Positions 19,741 through 30,539 of a DNA stretch of 44,182 nt are shown here, piece by piece. The stretch covers positions 5,101,260 to 5,145,441 of the forward strand of contig BFEA01000014.1 in assembly GCA_003427395.1 (NCBI GenBank), given 5' to 3'. Position numbers and translations under genes: made by a program. The DNA is from Chara braunii (Eukaryota > Streptophyta > Charophyceae > Charales > Characeae). The notes below the pieces were generated by a model that saw only the letters and a list, made by a program, of their open reading frames with translations, did no database searches and was not told where the DNA came from. How positions within the stretch are numbered: the first letter of the stretch is position 1; each line of letters begins with the position of its first letter.

Positions 19741-20390
19741 ACGGGGTGTAGTTCAACATCATCATCATGGTAAAGATTTGTCATCACCATCATCAGGGTA
19801 CTGCTCGTTATCATCATCAAGGTGTAGGTCTTCACTCCAGGGGTGTTGTTCGTTACTCATCGTTGTACTACCATCATCAATAGTTCACCATCATAGAGCA
19901 CGGTTGGTGAAGTTCATCATCATAGGGTGCTGCTTATCTTTATCATCATCATCATCATCATCATTAGGTTATCATCAAAGGTGCTCGTCATCAACACCAC
20001 CATCATCTTGTTGTCATCATAGGGAGCGGTGTATCATCATCATCATCATCAGCAGCAGCAGCATTAGGTTATCATCAAGGTGCTCGTCATCAGCACCATC
20101 ATCATCTTGTTGTCATCACAGGGCGCGGTGTATCATCAGCATCAGCATCAGCATCAGCATCGACATCGACATCATCAGTATCATCATTATCATCATCTTT
20201 TTGTAATCATAGGGTCGGCAGCATCATTCGGTTTCATTCTCATCACTACCATCATCATCAGCATCATCGTCAGCTTGTCATCATTAGATGTTTGCTCTTC
20301 AAGGCATTGTTTGCCGTCCACATCAGCAGGTGAGTTGGTCATCACCATCATCCTCATTATCATCATTTTTAGGGTGCTTTTCGTCGTCAT
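19676..20390. repeat. ATC/CAT-rich tract with pure (ATC)n core
   Basis: A pure ATC run of about 40 bp sits at 19701-19740. Around it CATCATCA and TCATCATAGGGTGC words recur to 20390, including repeated GGTTATCATCAAGGTGCTCG at about 19965 and 20066. Poly-Met, poly-Ser and poly-Ile frames here are artefacts. Confidence 0.92.
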
Positions 20391-20479
20391 CAGCAAAATC
20401 CAAAAAAAAGTCGTCTACCTTTCTTCATCAGAAATTTCCGATTGGATCGTTCCCAGAGGGTTAAACGGTAGGAAGGGGG

Positions 20480-21841
20480 AGGGGGGAACTCTATCTTGCA
20501 GGGGCACAAGGCGGGGGGTGAATGTCTTAAAGAAGGTAGGGGCGGAGTAGGGGGTTGCCCTATTCTGGGGTAGGGGCTGGTGTGTGGGTCAATATCAGTC
20601 CTGGCGGAGGCAGAAATGGGCAAGGGGCTGGGGGGGCATGCTTTAGGTGGGAACTGTGTGCTCCTGGGAAAAGGGGGGTAGAGGGTTGGTCCTATATTGG
20701 GGCCGAGGGAGAGTGGGTGACTCACCTCGGCGGAGGCAGTGTAGAGCTGAGGGGGGAGGGGTAGGGGGAGGGTGGGGCGATCTTTCTTGAATAAGTCTAT
20801 CATGTAGATTAAGTTCACTATTTCTTTTCATTTGGTTTGCCGCTCGAGGAGGTTGTAGGAATAGGTGCAGTCTGACAATCCATCTGTGATCCTGCGAAGG
20901 GTGGTTGAAAATTCGGTGGCCCTCGAAGACCGATGCTGGAGCAACGCTGGCCGGGGCCGGAGCCGGAGCCAGGTGGCGCAACTCTGTGACCTAGCTTAGT
21001 GGGGGCGTGAGGCCTGGTAGAGAGCTCTGGGGGGCTGTGTGCGGGGGCAGTCTCAGTGGTCATCGGGGGTCGTAACTGGAGCAGCGCTGACCGGTGCTGG
21101 AGCAAGGTGGTGCAACTCGGTTACCTAACCTGATGGGAGCATGAGGCCTGGAAGAGCTTCGGTTCGTGCTGAAAACAGTCATGCTAGCGGTGGTCGTATG
21201 TGGATTGAATAGGTTTCACCTATCTGATCTGTAGGTGGTTCTTATGAATGTCTTAGGACTCTAGGGACTCTTGGCAACCCATCCTAGGCGGTTTTGAAGC
21301 GGTTATACTCAGTGATCTGCGGCTGTTCGATGCCAAAACTACGCTGGCCCGTGCTGGGTGTTGCCCTGTAACCTGCTGATGCAGGAGCGTGAGGCCTGGT
21401 AGAGAGATATGGGGATGCTTTGGGGTGGGCATCCCAAGGGACAGCCAAGGTTTGTTGTTGGGACGACGCTGGTCGGAGCTGGGGCGAGTTGTGTTGCCCT
21501 GTAGCCCAGCAGGGTGGGGACGTGAGGCCTGGAAGAGCTCAGCAAGGAGTAAGACTGTGTTGGAAAGTCTTAGAAGGGCTTGTTAGGAATTCTGAGGGTT
21601 GTGAGCATTTGTAGGACCTCTATGGCAGCCTACTGCATGAGTAGTTCCTTAATAGGTCATTAAATATTCATAGACTGGTCTCAGTCGAGGCCGGGTAATG
21701 GCCCCGGTATCTCAAATGATCTCAAATGTTCTCAAATGTTTTCAATGATCTGTACAATTTGATATGGGACGCTGGGCACTTGCTGCTCCCCACGAATAGA
21801 TTGGAGCATTTGCTTAAGAAAAAAAAAAAAGAAAAAAAAAA
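20480..21841 (+). mobile_element. Noncoding A-tailed retroelement, copy 1
   Basis: GGCGGAGGCAGTGTA (about 20732), repeated GTGAGGCCTGG-AGAG units (21009, 21143, 21390, 21522), GGGTAATGGCCCCGGTAT (21693) and the tail TATGGGACGCTGGGC...GGAGCATTTG followed by A-rich sequence occur in the same order as in 32580-34003. No long frame is credible. It ends with the tail also seen in LINE copy 1, so it is probably a non-autonomous passenger. The 5' limit is uncertain. Confidence 0.6.
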
Positions 21842-22029
21842 GTCTCCTTTCATCAACTATTTCTTATTCCATGGGCAAGATGTCCTAAGGGGAGCCCTCA
21901 TTGTTACCCTCCCGTGCCTACTGGCTGACCCCCCAAAATCTCCAACTAGCAACAGGTCCCCCTACTCTAATCTTGCCCCAAGAAACCTACCACACCAACC
22001 ACAGTCTGTACTAAGGGTCTTGTTAGATA

Positions 22030-22145
22030 CTCCTAAAAGAATCCTAAAATTTTTAGGACGAGTCCTAAATGTTTTTTAGGATTTCGTGTGGCGTCGTTAC
22101 ACGCAATCCTAGAAATCATATTTTAGGATTCGTCCTAAAAGATCT
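22030..22145. repeat. Inverted-repeat cluster of TCCTAAAA words
   Basis: TTTTTAGGACGAGTCCTAAA at about 22049 and TTTTAGGATTCGTCCTAAAA at about 22120 are mutual inverted repeats and each is nearly self-complementary. It may be the terminus of a small element. 21842-22030 shows no gene. Confidence 0.55.
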
Positions 22146-22434
22146 CCCGCGGCCGGTTTTCATATGCGTATACGCAGCCGCGTCGCCGATGTCCGTCCAT
22201 TCTTGGTTGGTGTCCGTGGTACACACTGCGGTGGCCCTTGGGCGGATGAGGACGGGTCGGTGAAAAGCGTGGTCACCCAGAACTTCGAAAATTAAATTGA
22301 AATTCGAATTTTCGTAGACGCAGGGTGGGGGGGGCAGAGGACGGCCAGGCGACAAGTGTGACGTAGAAAAGACGGTGCTCAGGCTAGCGAACCGTTCGGC
22401 GTGGGTATCCATCTTTCGAGTCTACGCAAGTTGT

Positions 22435-22640
22435 GAGCAGCGGGCGCATCTTCCTGCAAGGCGCATCTTCACCTCCGGAGTGTGTACTGTCCTGTGGAAG
22501 CGTAGAGCAACGGGCGCGTCTTCGGCTTCGGCGTGCGTCATCTCCTGTGGCAGCGTACAGCAGCGGGCGCATCTTCAGTTCCGGCGTGCGTGGTCTCCTG
22601 CGGTAGGGTTGAGCAGCGGGCGTGTCTTCGGCGGCTGTGG
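22435..22640. repeat. 53-bp tandem repeats upstream of the transposase
   Basis: Units start at 22435 (70 bp with a short internal repeat), 22505, 22558 and 22611 (partial). Each begins GAGCARCGGGCGYRTCTTC and contains CCGGCGTGCG-TCTCCTG. The period of 53 is not a multiple of 3, so the array is noncoding. It sits immediately before the Harbinger transposase. Confidence 0.88.
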
Positions 22641-22677
22641 TAGGCGTTACGCTGTAGACGCGGAACGATTGTAAGAG

Positions 22678-24002
22678 ATGGACGTTCGCGGCTGCGGGCA
22701 CGGTCTACGCGAAGAAGAGATCGACGAGGTAGCGATGGCGGTGACTGCCATCGTCGTCAACACGATGAGCGACATGTCGTCATCCTCACGCGACATGGTG
22801 ATGCAGCTCTGCAAACGAAGAATGTTGTTGCAGAGCATTGCCGAAGCGCCGGATTGCATGAGGCAGTCGTCGAGTTGTGTGCCACGCTGTCGTCTGGCGT
22901 TTTCCCGCGGCAGACCCCACGTTGGTGGATTAGACGACGGACTGGCGGAACATGGGAGGACCTCCGCTTGTGTGATGACGCGACGAACGAGTACTATTGG
23001 CAGAAGTTGCGCATGTCGATGGCCATGTTCACCTAGATCGTAGCCGCATACGTGGAGAAGAAGGTCACGCATTATAGGATGCCATTGCCAGTGGAGCAGG
23101 TGATCGCTTTCTCGTTGTACAGGTGGGCGTCCGGAGAGACGTACGAGAGGGGCACGTCAGCCGTCGGCATCGGCAAGGCAACTGGACTGCAGGTCATCCG
23201 CGACGTTAGTTCGGCGCTGCTGCAGGCGTACCCCGACGCGATAAAGTGGCCAGTGGGCCGTAGACGTGCGCAGATTCTGCGCGCTTTCTGTGAGAAGGGT
23301 TTCCCAAACTGCTTCAGCGCAATCGACTGTACACACATCGACATTGACAAGCCCGTCGGCGCACCTTCGGCCAACTTCTACGACCGAAAACAGAAGTTCT
23401 CCGTGCAGGCGAAGGTGGTGCTGGATTTGGATCTGCGGATCCTCGACGTCCACATCGGATACCCGGGAAGTGTGCACGATGTCCGTGTCTTGCACAATTC
23501 CCAGCTGTGGAGGCGTGCAAGAACTGGCGAGTTGTTCGACGCACCTCCGGAGAATATGCCGCATGGTGTCGTCACACGAGGTTACCTGCTGGGCGACAAC
23601 GGTTATCCAGTTGCCTGTCCATGGATCGTGCAGCCGTACGGAGGAATCGACCAAGGTCCTAACGAGGAGCGCTTCGACATGCGGCAGAAGGTGGCGGGAG
23701 GGTGTGTGGAGAGGGCATTCGGGTGACTGAAGTGCATGTGGCGTCTGTTCTTGCGCACCCACAAGACGAACCTGGAGACCTTGCCATAACAATTCGTGGC
23801 CGTGTGCACTCTCCACAACATCCTCCTCGACGCGGGGATCGACTTCGACGAGAACCTTTTGTGGGAGGTGGATGCAAACGGCGTTCAGCGTAGAGTGGAC
23901 TTGGGCATCGTGGGGAACGGCACGGGCGGGCGGCGACAGAGCACGAACGTGGACGCGGACTCGTTGCGGGATGCACTTCGAGACCTCCTAGCTCTGATGT
24001 AG
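22678..24002 (+). pseudogene. PIF/Harbinger-type transposase (DDE_Tnp_4), inactivated
   Basis: The main open part (23052-23726, 224 codons) has SAIDCTHI with the first catalytic Asp, PGSVHDVRVLHNS, LLGDNGYPV with the second Asp, and GCVERAFG with the Glu. Upstream in the same frame lies WEDLRLCDDATNEYYWQKLR, and downstream CTLHNILLDAG, both standard for the family. In-frame stops break it: TAG at about 23034 (FT*IVAAY), TGA at 23724 (ERAFG*LK, normally Arg) and TAA at about 23787. A frameshift near 22850 separates a possible N-terminal part beginning MDVRGCGHG. It excises and inserts DNA elements when intact. No second, Myb-like gene of a Harbinger pair was found. Confidence 0.88.
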
Positions 24003-24084
24003 GACCGTGCGGATGGGAGGGAGGGGCGGGGGGAGGGGGGTGGTAGGGAGGGGGAGTTAGTTCCACTTACAACCGCGCCTCAGA

Positions 24085-27000
24085 ATGCTGAGGGATTTGT
24101 GTACCCCCCTCTCACTTTTTAACACCTTCAGGCGTAGCCACCCGACCGAAAAGGCCTTTACTTGTTTTCGAAACAATAACCCCGACAGGCTGTCAAAATC
24201 TAAAATAGATCCAATCCTGGCGTCCGAAGACTTGGTTGGAGGGTTTACCTTAGCAGCAATACTGGCGATCAGCCCGCACCCAGGCCTGGACCACAGGATG
24301 TGTATGGCAGTCTAAACCTTCCGGAAACGACCAGATCAGGGGGCCAGCTACTATAAACTGAACACCTCCCTGCTCCAGTCTAAATCCTTCCTGAAGTACC
24401 TACATCAGGTTTGGAACTTCTGGAAGGGTCACCGCTCCCTACAAGACACTCAAATTGCATGGTTTAATAACGGATTGTTTTTTTTGGCAAAAAAATGCAA
24501 TAAATATTCCAAATATATAGCTGCACAGCGATACCAACAAGAAATTACGGTAAACGCCCGACTCTTGAAGCATGCACAATATCGATGGCAGGGAGCCCAG
24601 ATAAGGGCAAGGCTATCCAGACTCTCAACCCAAGGAGTGATGAATGCTCACTTCTTCAGCCTATCTAGGCCACGTTTCAAAAGGGCAATGATCGAGGCGC
24701 TCTACGAACCACAAGTCATGGAATCAGATCCGACTGTGTCCACGGCTCGTTGCACCAAAATAAAATATGACTTCTAAAATAAACTTTTCGCCTCGCATGT
24801 TGACAGATCAAACTCATTGTACCACGATTGTTAACTAAAATAATTTTTGGAACCAGTAAATAAATCATTGACATCTGAACAACGTGATTCTTTAGAGGCC
24901 CCAATCTCCAAGCAGGAAATCTGGACCGCACTCCTACAAATGAAGGAGGAAAACGCATCAGGGATTGATGGTTTCCCCAAAGAATTTTGGGAGACCACAT
25001 GAGACTTCCTGGGTCAGGACATCATGGACTTCTATAAAGAAGTATGGCTCACGGGCGAGATGGGTGAAAGGGTGGGGCAAGGAGTATTGACTCTCCTATA
25101 TAAAAAGGGGGGGAAAATAGATACTAGAAACTACCACCCTATCACACTTCTCACAGTGATATACAAAATGTTGTCTAAAGCCTTAGCTAACAAAATGATC
25201 CCTGTAATGAAAAACATAATTCATCTCTCTCAAACCGGCTTTATGGAGAACAAGAATATACAAGAGAATATTCTTTTAATCCATGAGGTACCCAACTCAC
25301 GAGACACTCTCGTCAGAACGCAACGTTGGTCTTTATTGACTTCGAAAAAGCTTACGATCACGTGGACTGATTATTCTTAGATAAAAGCCTGGAAAAATGA
25401 ATTTTGGATCGGACTTCATACGCTGGGTTCAGATCCTGCACCAGAATGCAACCACTTGCATTCAAGTTAATGGGTGCATGGCACCACCCCTACGCCTGGA
25501 ATGTTCGGTCCGCCACGGGGACCCAATTGCCCCCTTCCTTTTTTTGGTCATCATGAAAGCACTAGCCGCCACCTCCGGGCAAACAAGAACATTACCAGAA
25601 TCCGAGTCACACACATCCAGGAGGAGGCAATCCTGGCGTGCTCCCTTTTTGCGGACGATCTCACTATCTTGGCAGAAGCCACTCACAACAACATGGAGGA
25701 AATCCAACAAATGATGGACAAGTTTGTCAAGGTTTTCGACAAGACAGTCAACTGGGGGAGCAAAATTCAAGGATGGTGGATTCATTATCAAGGGGGACGC
25801 CCCCCGGAGTTACCACGTATCAAATAAATGCCTTTAGAGACCCCGGTAAGAATTCTAGGGGTTTCCATGACCACCGAGGGACGCCCACCAATCAACGATG
25901 AATGGACTAGCGCCCCGACACGACAAAAAATAGATAACTGGAGAAATAAGCACACATCCCTCTTTGGCCGTGCCTTAGTAATTAACAATGTGGTCTTCGC
26001 AACATTATGGTACACATCGTTGTTGTGGCCACTAAGCAAAACAGTCTTAAGAAGCTTAAAGAGAAAGGCAACAACTTTCCTATGGAGAGGGGACGGCGAG
26101 CAGAACAACGTGATCAGCCGCGTGGCGTGGGAGTCTATTATCCAACCTAAGGCAGGGGGAGGCTTGGGAATAATCGACCCAGCCACGCAAGTGCAAACAC
26201 TAGAACCAAAATGGATTAAAAACTCATTTTCGCCCCCCAAGTGTCCGTGGTGTGCATTGGCTCTGGAACATCTAGCCCGTCTGGCCCCAGAAGCCCCCCG
26301 CTGATATGGCTGGAGGACCGATTATGGACAGTCCCGCGCAAACTCCCCCGAGGAAGGGAGGGGTTGGACGAAGGCGACCAGATTTTGGACAACTTCTGAT
26401 CATCCTTGTTGGAGACCTGACGCAGACTCTCGCTCCCAGACAGAATCTATCCTAACTGCTGGGAGGAAGTCTACTGACAACCCCCTTTTGGAAACCGATG
26501 GGTGACGAACTGGAGTGGTTGTATCATGATAAGCTTAGAGTTGCCTTGGAAAAGCTGGGTAAAGAGAGGGGTGCATAAGGTTGGGGATATTGGGACCATG
26601 ACAGAAGGGACTGAAAAACAGGAGACCAGATGCGAGGAATTCTACGATATTGCCACCACGTAGAAGAGCATTTGGATAAGTTGATTGAAGCTATCCCGTT
26701 GGCATGGTACCAAATCCTTAAACAAGGCCCCTCCTTAAAAGAAGGCGACTGGGTAGCAAGTACGGAGTCTCCTCAAAAGATAGGTCAGATACACATGGTT
26801 TCACCTCAGACTGTCCTGGTTGAACACTACACAATCACTGGAACTGACACCCTCCAAGGTAGCAGAGCCCCCCTCGAATGGAAAGAGGGAGCATTTGTGT
26901 ATCGAGTGAGAGTTTTAGAAGAGAAAGGACAAAGGGTGGTGATCCAGCCCTTCAAATCAATCCAGGACCTGGCTCTGGACCCACCAGAATGAACATGGGA

Positions 27001-27679
27001 ACCCCCCCAGCAGAGGGGAGGCCCCAAAGCAGGTCATATCAGCCTACACCAGTTATCGGTCAAATCAGCCTATAAAATGCTTAAACCTAAAAGATGGCTG
27101 AGAGACATAGTAAACGACCGATGGGCCAGACACCTAAATGTGGATCGCTCCCTTCTGACTTTAATAAAATGGTTCCAAGAACAGAAAACAAAACCTATAA
27201 AAATCACTTCCCTGCAGTGGCAGATCGCCCACCGCTGTCTGCCAACAAATGACTGGTCGACCGACCGTACCAATTTAGAATAAAAAGGTTTGTTGCTTCC
27301 GTGGTGCCAACGGTGTCAGAGTTTTTTCCCTTTCTACAAGAAGGCGGAAACCATCGAACACATCTTTATGCAATGCCCGATCGCCCAATTTATATGGAGT
27401 TGGCGGGATTGCATATGGAGAAAGATGGAATCTGCAATTCCCTGACCCTGGTCTTGGCAAGCCATATTGGTCGGCCATTGGCCAAAGGCAGAAACAGTCA
27501 TGACCTTCGTAGAGAAAATGTACAGACTTGGAAGGAGAGCGGTGATATGGGCACTTTGGTTGCAAAGATGCACGCTGGCTATGGAAAAGGTGAGAGTAGA
27601 GGAGCCAGAAATCACCGAACAGATTCAGCAGCAAGTACATTTCGAACTCATACAAAGGTGGCTAGACACAAAAGCATAG
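24085..27679 (+). pseudogene. LINE copy 1 ORF2 (endonuclease-RT-zf-RVT), many stops and frameshifts
   Basis: In order: the endonuclease C-terminal part with FRRSHPTEKAFTCF and SKSKIDPIL (24085-24315); RT fingers with SGIDGFPKEFW and NYHPITLLTVIYKMLSKALA; motif A FIDFEKAYDHVD in another frame at 25320; motif B SVRHGDPIAPFLF; motif C LFADDLTIL (25648); a thumb-like segment SLFGRALVINN; an unassigned domain starting ELLIEAIPL-like (LIEAIPLAWYQ, 26675-26992); and a zinc-binding end WCQRC...ETIEHIFMQCPIAQFIW (27303-27410). Motif C keeps both Asp. The copy is dead because of frameshifts at about 25310 and 25400 and numerous stops (e.g. after HVD and after NLE). Confidence 0.8.
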
Positions 27680-28477
27680 TTAGATTTCTTTAAACAAGTA
27701 GGAGATGTTAGGAGACGGATCACAACATTTTGCACAGATTGGGTGGGAGGGGAGAGAGAAGGATGGATTGCAAGAGTAGTGGAGCGGAGATAGGGGAGAG
27801 GGACGGAGGGACTTAGAAGAGATGAGAGACTATCGCCTAAGCTTCAAAGACTGGACAAACATAGAACCCTCATTCCCACTTCGCCCCCCCGCTGATTTCT
27901 TAGACCCTTTCCCACCCCACGCTCTTTCCCTGGCAGAGATCCTGTCCTGTGTGATAAAATCCGGTAACCCAATCTTCTACACATTTCTTACTCATACAAG
28001 GAATTCCTCCCTAGAGCCCCCCGGGGAGGTTTTTCTTCTGCTAACAGTCCTTTTTTTTTTCACTGTTCAGTGATCCCCCCATTCTACGGAATGGGGCAGT
28101 CAATGCTGGCAGCCTGAGCACTCTAAACAAGAAAGTATTAGGAACTGGGAAGGGGAGGGAGGAACTAGTGTGTATCAGTAGGTATCCGGCACCGGGTTCA
28201 GGGTGAAGAGGTTCCCCCTTCCTTTCAAATATCCCGCTCAGTCAATCCCCTGGATCCCAGGGTAATCAATGCTGGCAGGGACCCCCCCCGTAACTGGTTT
28301 TTTTTTTGTGTACTCTATATCCAATCTGTATATGGGACGCTGGACCCGTTTTTCAGCAGGTGATGCTCCCCTCCAATAGATGGAGCCTCTCCCCAGGTGC
28401 TAGTGTTGTCTGCACTTATCAGCACCACTAACACTGGCGGGGGCATGTTCTGTTTAAAAAAAAAAAAAAAAAAAAAA
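24085..28477 (+). mobile_element. L1-type LINE copy 1, 5'-truncated, with 3' UTR and A-tail
   Basis: The copy begins inside the endonuclease domain about 80 bp after the transposase remnant. It runs through reverse transcriptase and C-terminal zinc region to about 27679 and ends after 800 bp of 3' UTR in an A22 run (28456-28477). The UTR carries TATGGGACGCTGGACCCG and GATGCTCCCCTCCAATAGAT, the tail found in several noncoding elements of the window. Missing 5' end and A-tail are typical of target-primed reverse transcription. Confidence 0.8.
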
Positions 28478-28529
28478 TCTTCCAGATTTTACTCCTAGGT
28501 CTCTTTCTCACAAAGGACGGGATTTCTAA

Positions 28530-28949
28530 GGGTAGGACCCCACTGCTTGGCGGTACTTGGGGCCAGGAAAACATCCGCCAGCCCAAAATCGTAGCCGTCG
28601 GGAATGGGCAAGTGAAAAGGGACTCCACCGCCACAACAATTTGCGGGACTTCCCAAGGTTCCTGTTACCCGATCGGGAAGACTTGCCTTTTCGGGCAAGT
28701 TTGCCTCCGCGTTTTCAGCACACCGACCAATCCCCGTGCTTTCTTTTCGCACGGGATGGGTAAATCTAGAGGGTGTGGGCCTACCTTTAGAGGTAGGCAA
28801 ATGCACCCTCTGGATTTTCCCATCGACGGGGATTGGTTAATGTGCTGAAAAAGCGGAGAGTGGAAACAAAAATCTTCCGTTTGCCACCAGCAGTGGAGTC
28901 CCAAAAAATGTCTTACAAAGGCTTGCCGCCGTCCAGTGGGGTCCTACCC
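28530..28949. mobile_element. Tourist-like MITE (420 bp), perfect TSD TAA
   Basis: TAA at 28527-28529 and 28950-28952 flanks GGGTAGGACCCCACTG and its exact inverse CAGTGGGGTCCTACCC. The interior forms a long hairpin: CAGCACACCGACCAATCCCC faces GGGGATTGGTTAATGTGCTG, and AGAGGGTG...CACCCTCT faces across the centre at about 28785. Arms are imperfect in their outer halves. Noncoding and of PIF/Harbinger type. It inserted just beyond the A-tail of LINE copy 1. Confidence 0.92.
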
Positions 28950-29005
28950 TAAGCATCTCCAAACATCTGTTGGGGCAACTAGATCCCATTCTGTCGATAG
29001 GGGGA

Positions 29006-29009
<4 letters not shown>

Positions 29010-29050
<41 letters not shown>

Positions 29051-29112
29051 AGACAAAGGCTCCATCTATTGGTGGGGAGCTGCACGTGCTGGAAATCGGG
29101 TTCAGATTCCTG
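29010..29112 (-). repeat. LINE/SINE shared 3' tail with A36
   Basis: The minus strand reads TTCCAGCACGTGCAGCTCCC, CACCAATAGATGGAGCC, TTTGTCTTTTGT and then about 36 A. It is closest to the tail of LINE copy 1. Only this end is recognisable, so it is a very short 5'-truncated insertion. Confidence 0.75.
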
Positions 29113-29159
29113 CACAGAGTTAGACATGCTTATCAAGGTTATCAAGGTATGGGTTTGAT

Positions 29160-29600
29160 TGTTTGTTTGTTGGTTGGTTGGTTGTGTGCGAGGAGTATGG
29201 AGACCACTGTTCTATTCTATTATATCTTATTCCATCGTGTGTTTCCCCTGTGTTTCTTGCCTCTGTTTCCGTCTGTTTCTCTCTGTTTCTCTCTGCTTTT
29301 TTCCGTTTCTCTCTGTTTTTCTTTGTTTCTGTTTTTGTGTTTCTCTCTCTGTTTCTCACGGATTTGTCAGTCGCTGTTCGTTTTGGCTGTCTCATTCTAC
29401 CATCAGTTCTACTATCAGTTTCCCACATTGCTCTCTCACCTTCCTAGCCCCTTTACGCCAAGCTGCCACCCCCCTCTCATCCACCTAAAACCACCAGAAC
29501 CACCAGAACCCCTGCCTGTGTCTCTCAACCTCTTCAAACCCCTTTAGCCCCATCAAATCCCATTGAACCCCATTGAACCCCGTTGAACCCCATATGTTGC
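29160..29600. repeat. Pyrimidine-rich simple repeats
   Basis: TGTTTCTCTC units recur at 29240-29360 and CCCATTGAA/CCCGTTGAA units at 29548-29592. Frames here are low complexity. 29600-30040 shows no gene. Confidence 0.8.
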
Positions 29601-30048
29601 CGGTTTCTGCCCTTGTCTCTCACAGTCCTTTCCTCTATTTCCATCGAGGTTCCCGTGGCATTCGTGGTATGCTGCCATGGCCCTTGTCAGATATTCTAGA
29701 GATCCATTAAGACGAAGATGACCTCCTGGCCGGCTGAGGAGTGTGAAAGGAGGGGATTGGGCAGTGGGGGCGGTGGGGGGGAAGGATTCCGAGTAGGATT
29801 TATGAGGGAGGGGGGTCAGGTGAGATGAGGACAAAGTTGGTGGGCTGGTAGTGTATGTTAAATTTGTCTATTGGTATGAAGTCTCACTAGTTCTTAGTGG
29901 GGAACCAAGGTTGTCATTGAAGAACGTTATTTTGGTCTTATGTACACAGTCTGTGGTTACGGTCGACCCAAGTCACGCAGAAGTTATGGACGAGTTGTTG
30001 TCGTTTCAGTTCATCCCCCTCTCGCAGGAGTCTGTCGTGCAAGTGTTT

Positions 30049-30519
30049 TCAGGCCTCTTGCATCATCACGGTTATTGTATCCGCTATAGATGCCTTGGCT
30101 TGCGGATAGCTAAAGGTCTGTTGTTGCCTTTTATGCAAGCATCTCATTCGCCATGTTGCCATCAGTATAGTTAGGCGTGTGTAGTGAAACAACTTGGTCA
30201 TAACTGGCGACCAATCTCCAGTTTGGGCTCTTTGCGGGAGGATGCCTAATAGGAGTGACTGTACAGTCCAGGTCAGACGGTGGCCTGTGAAGTAGTGCCA
30301 TGCTGCATCCCACCATCTCCAAAGGCTTGCAGCCATAGATAGGGCAGTCCAGAAGGCAGTGTTCCAAGGTTGCCCTTTTTCTGGGTACAGCGAGCTCACA
30401 GTAGGAGCATAACGGAGAGAGCAGACCATTCTGCTCCAAATTTGTTCTGTCGGTCGGCCAGGGGGACGGGCAGGGTGCAGCGCTACCGGGAGCGCTGCGC
30501 CCCGCTTGAGTAGGCGCAC
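30049..30519 (-). pseudogene. LINE ORF2 C-terminal remnant (zf-RVT)
   Basis: The minus strand reads PTDRTNLEQNGLLSPLCSYC and later LEHCLLDCPIYG, matching the zinc-binding end of LINE copy 1 (TDRTNLE, then GLLLPWCQRC and IEHIFMQCPIA). The match continues in a second frame toward 30049. It is a short, frame-shifted fragment of the same LINE family in opposite orientation. Confidence 0.7.
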
Positions 30520-30539
30520 CCGGTCCCAGCTAGCGAAGA

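Noticed and set aside
22435-22640. CRISPR-like array
   Set aside because: Repeats are contiguous 53-bp tandem units without unique spacers, in a eukaryotic setting.
24085-28477. LINE copies 1 and 2 as one element split by insertions
   Set aside because: Both contain overlapping endonuclease, RT and zinc-end domains with clearly different sequences, so they are separate insertions of two families.
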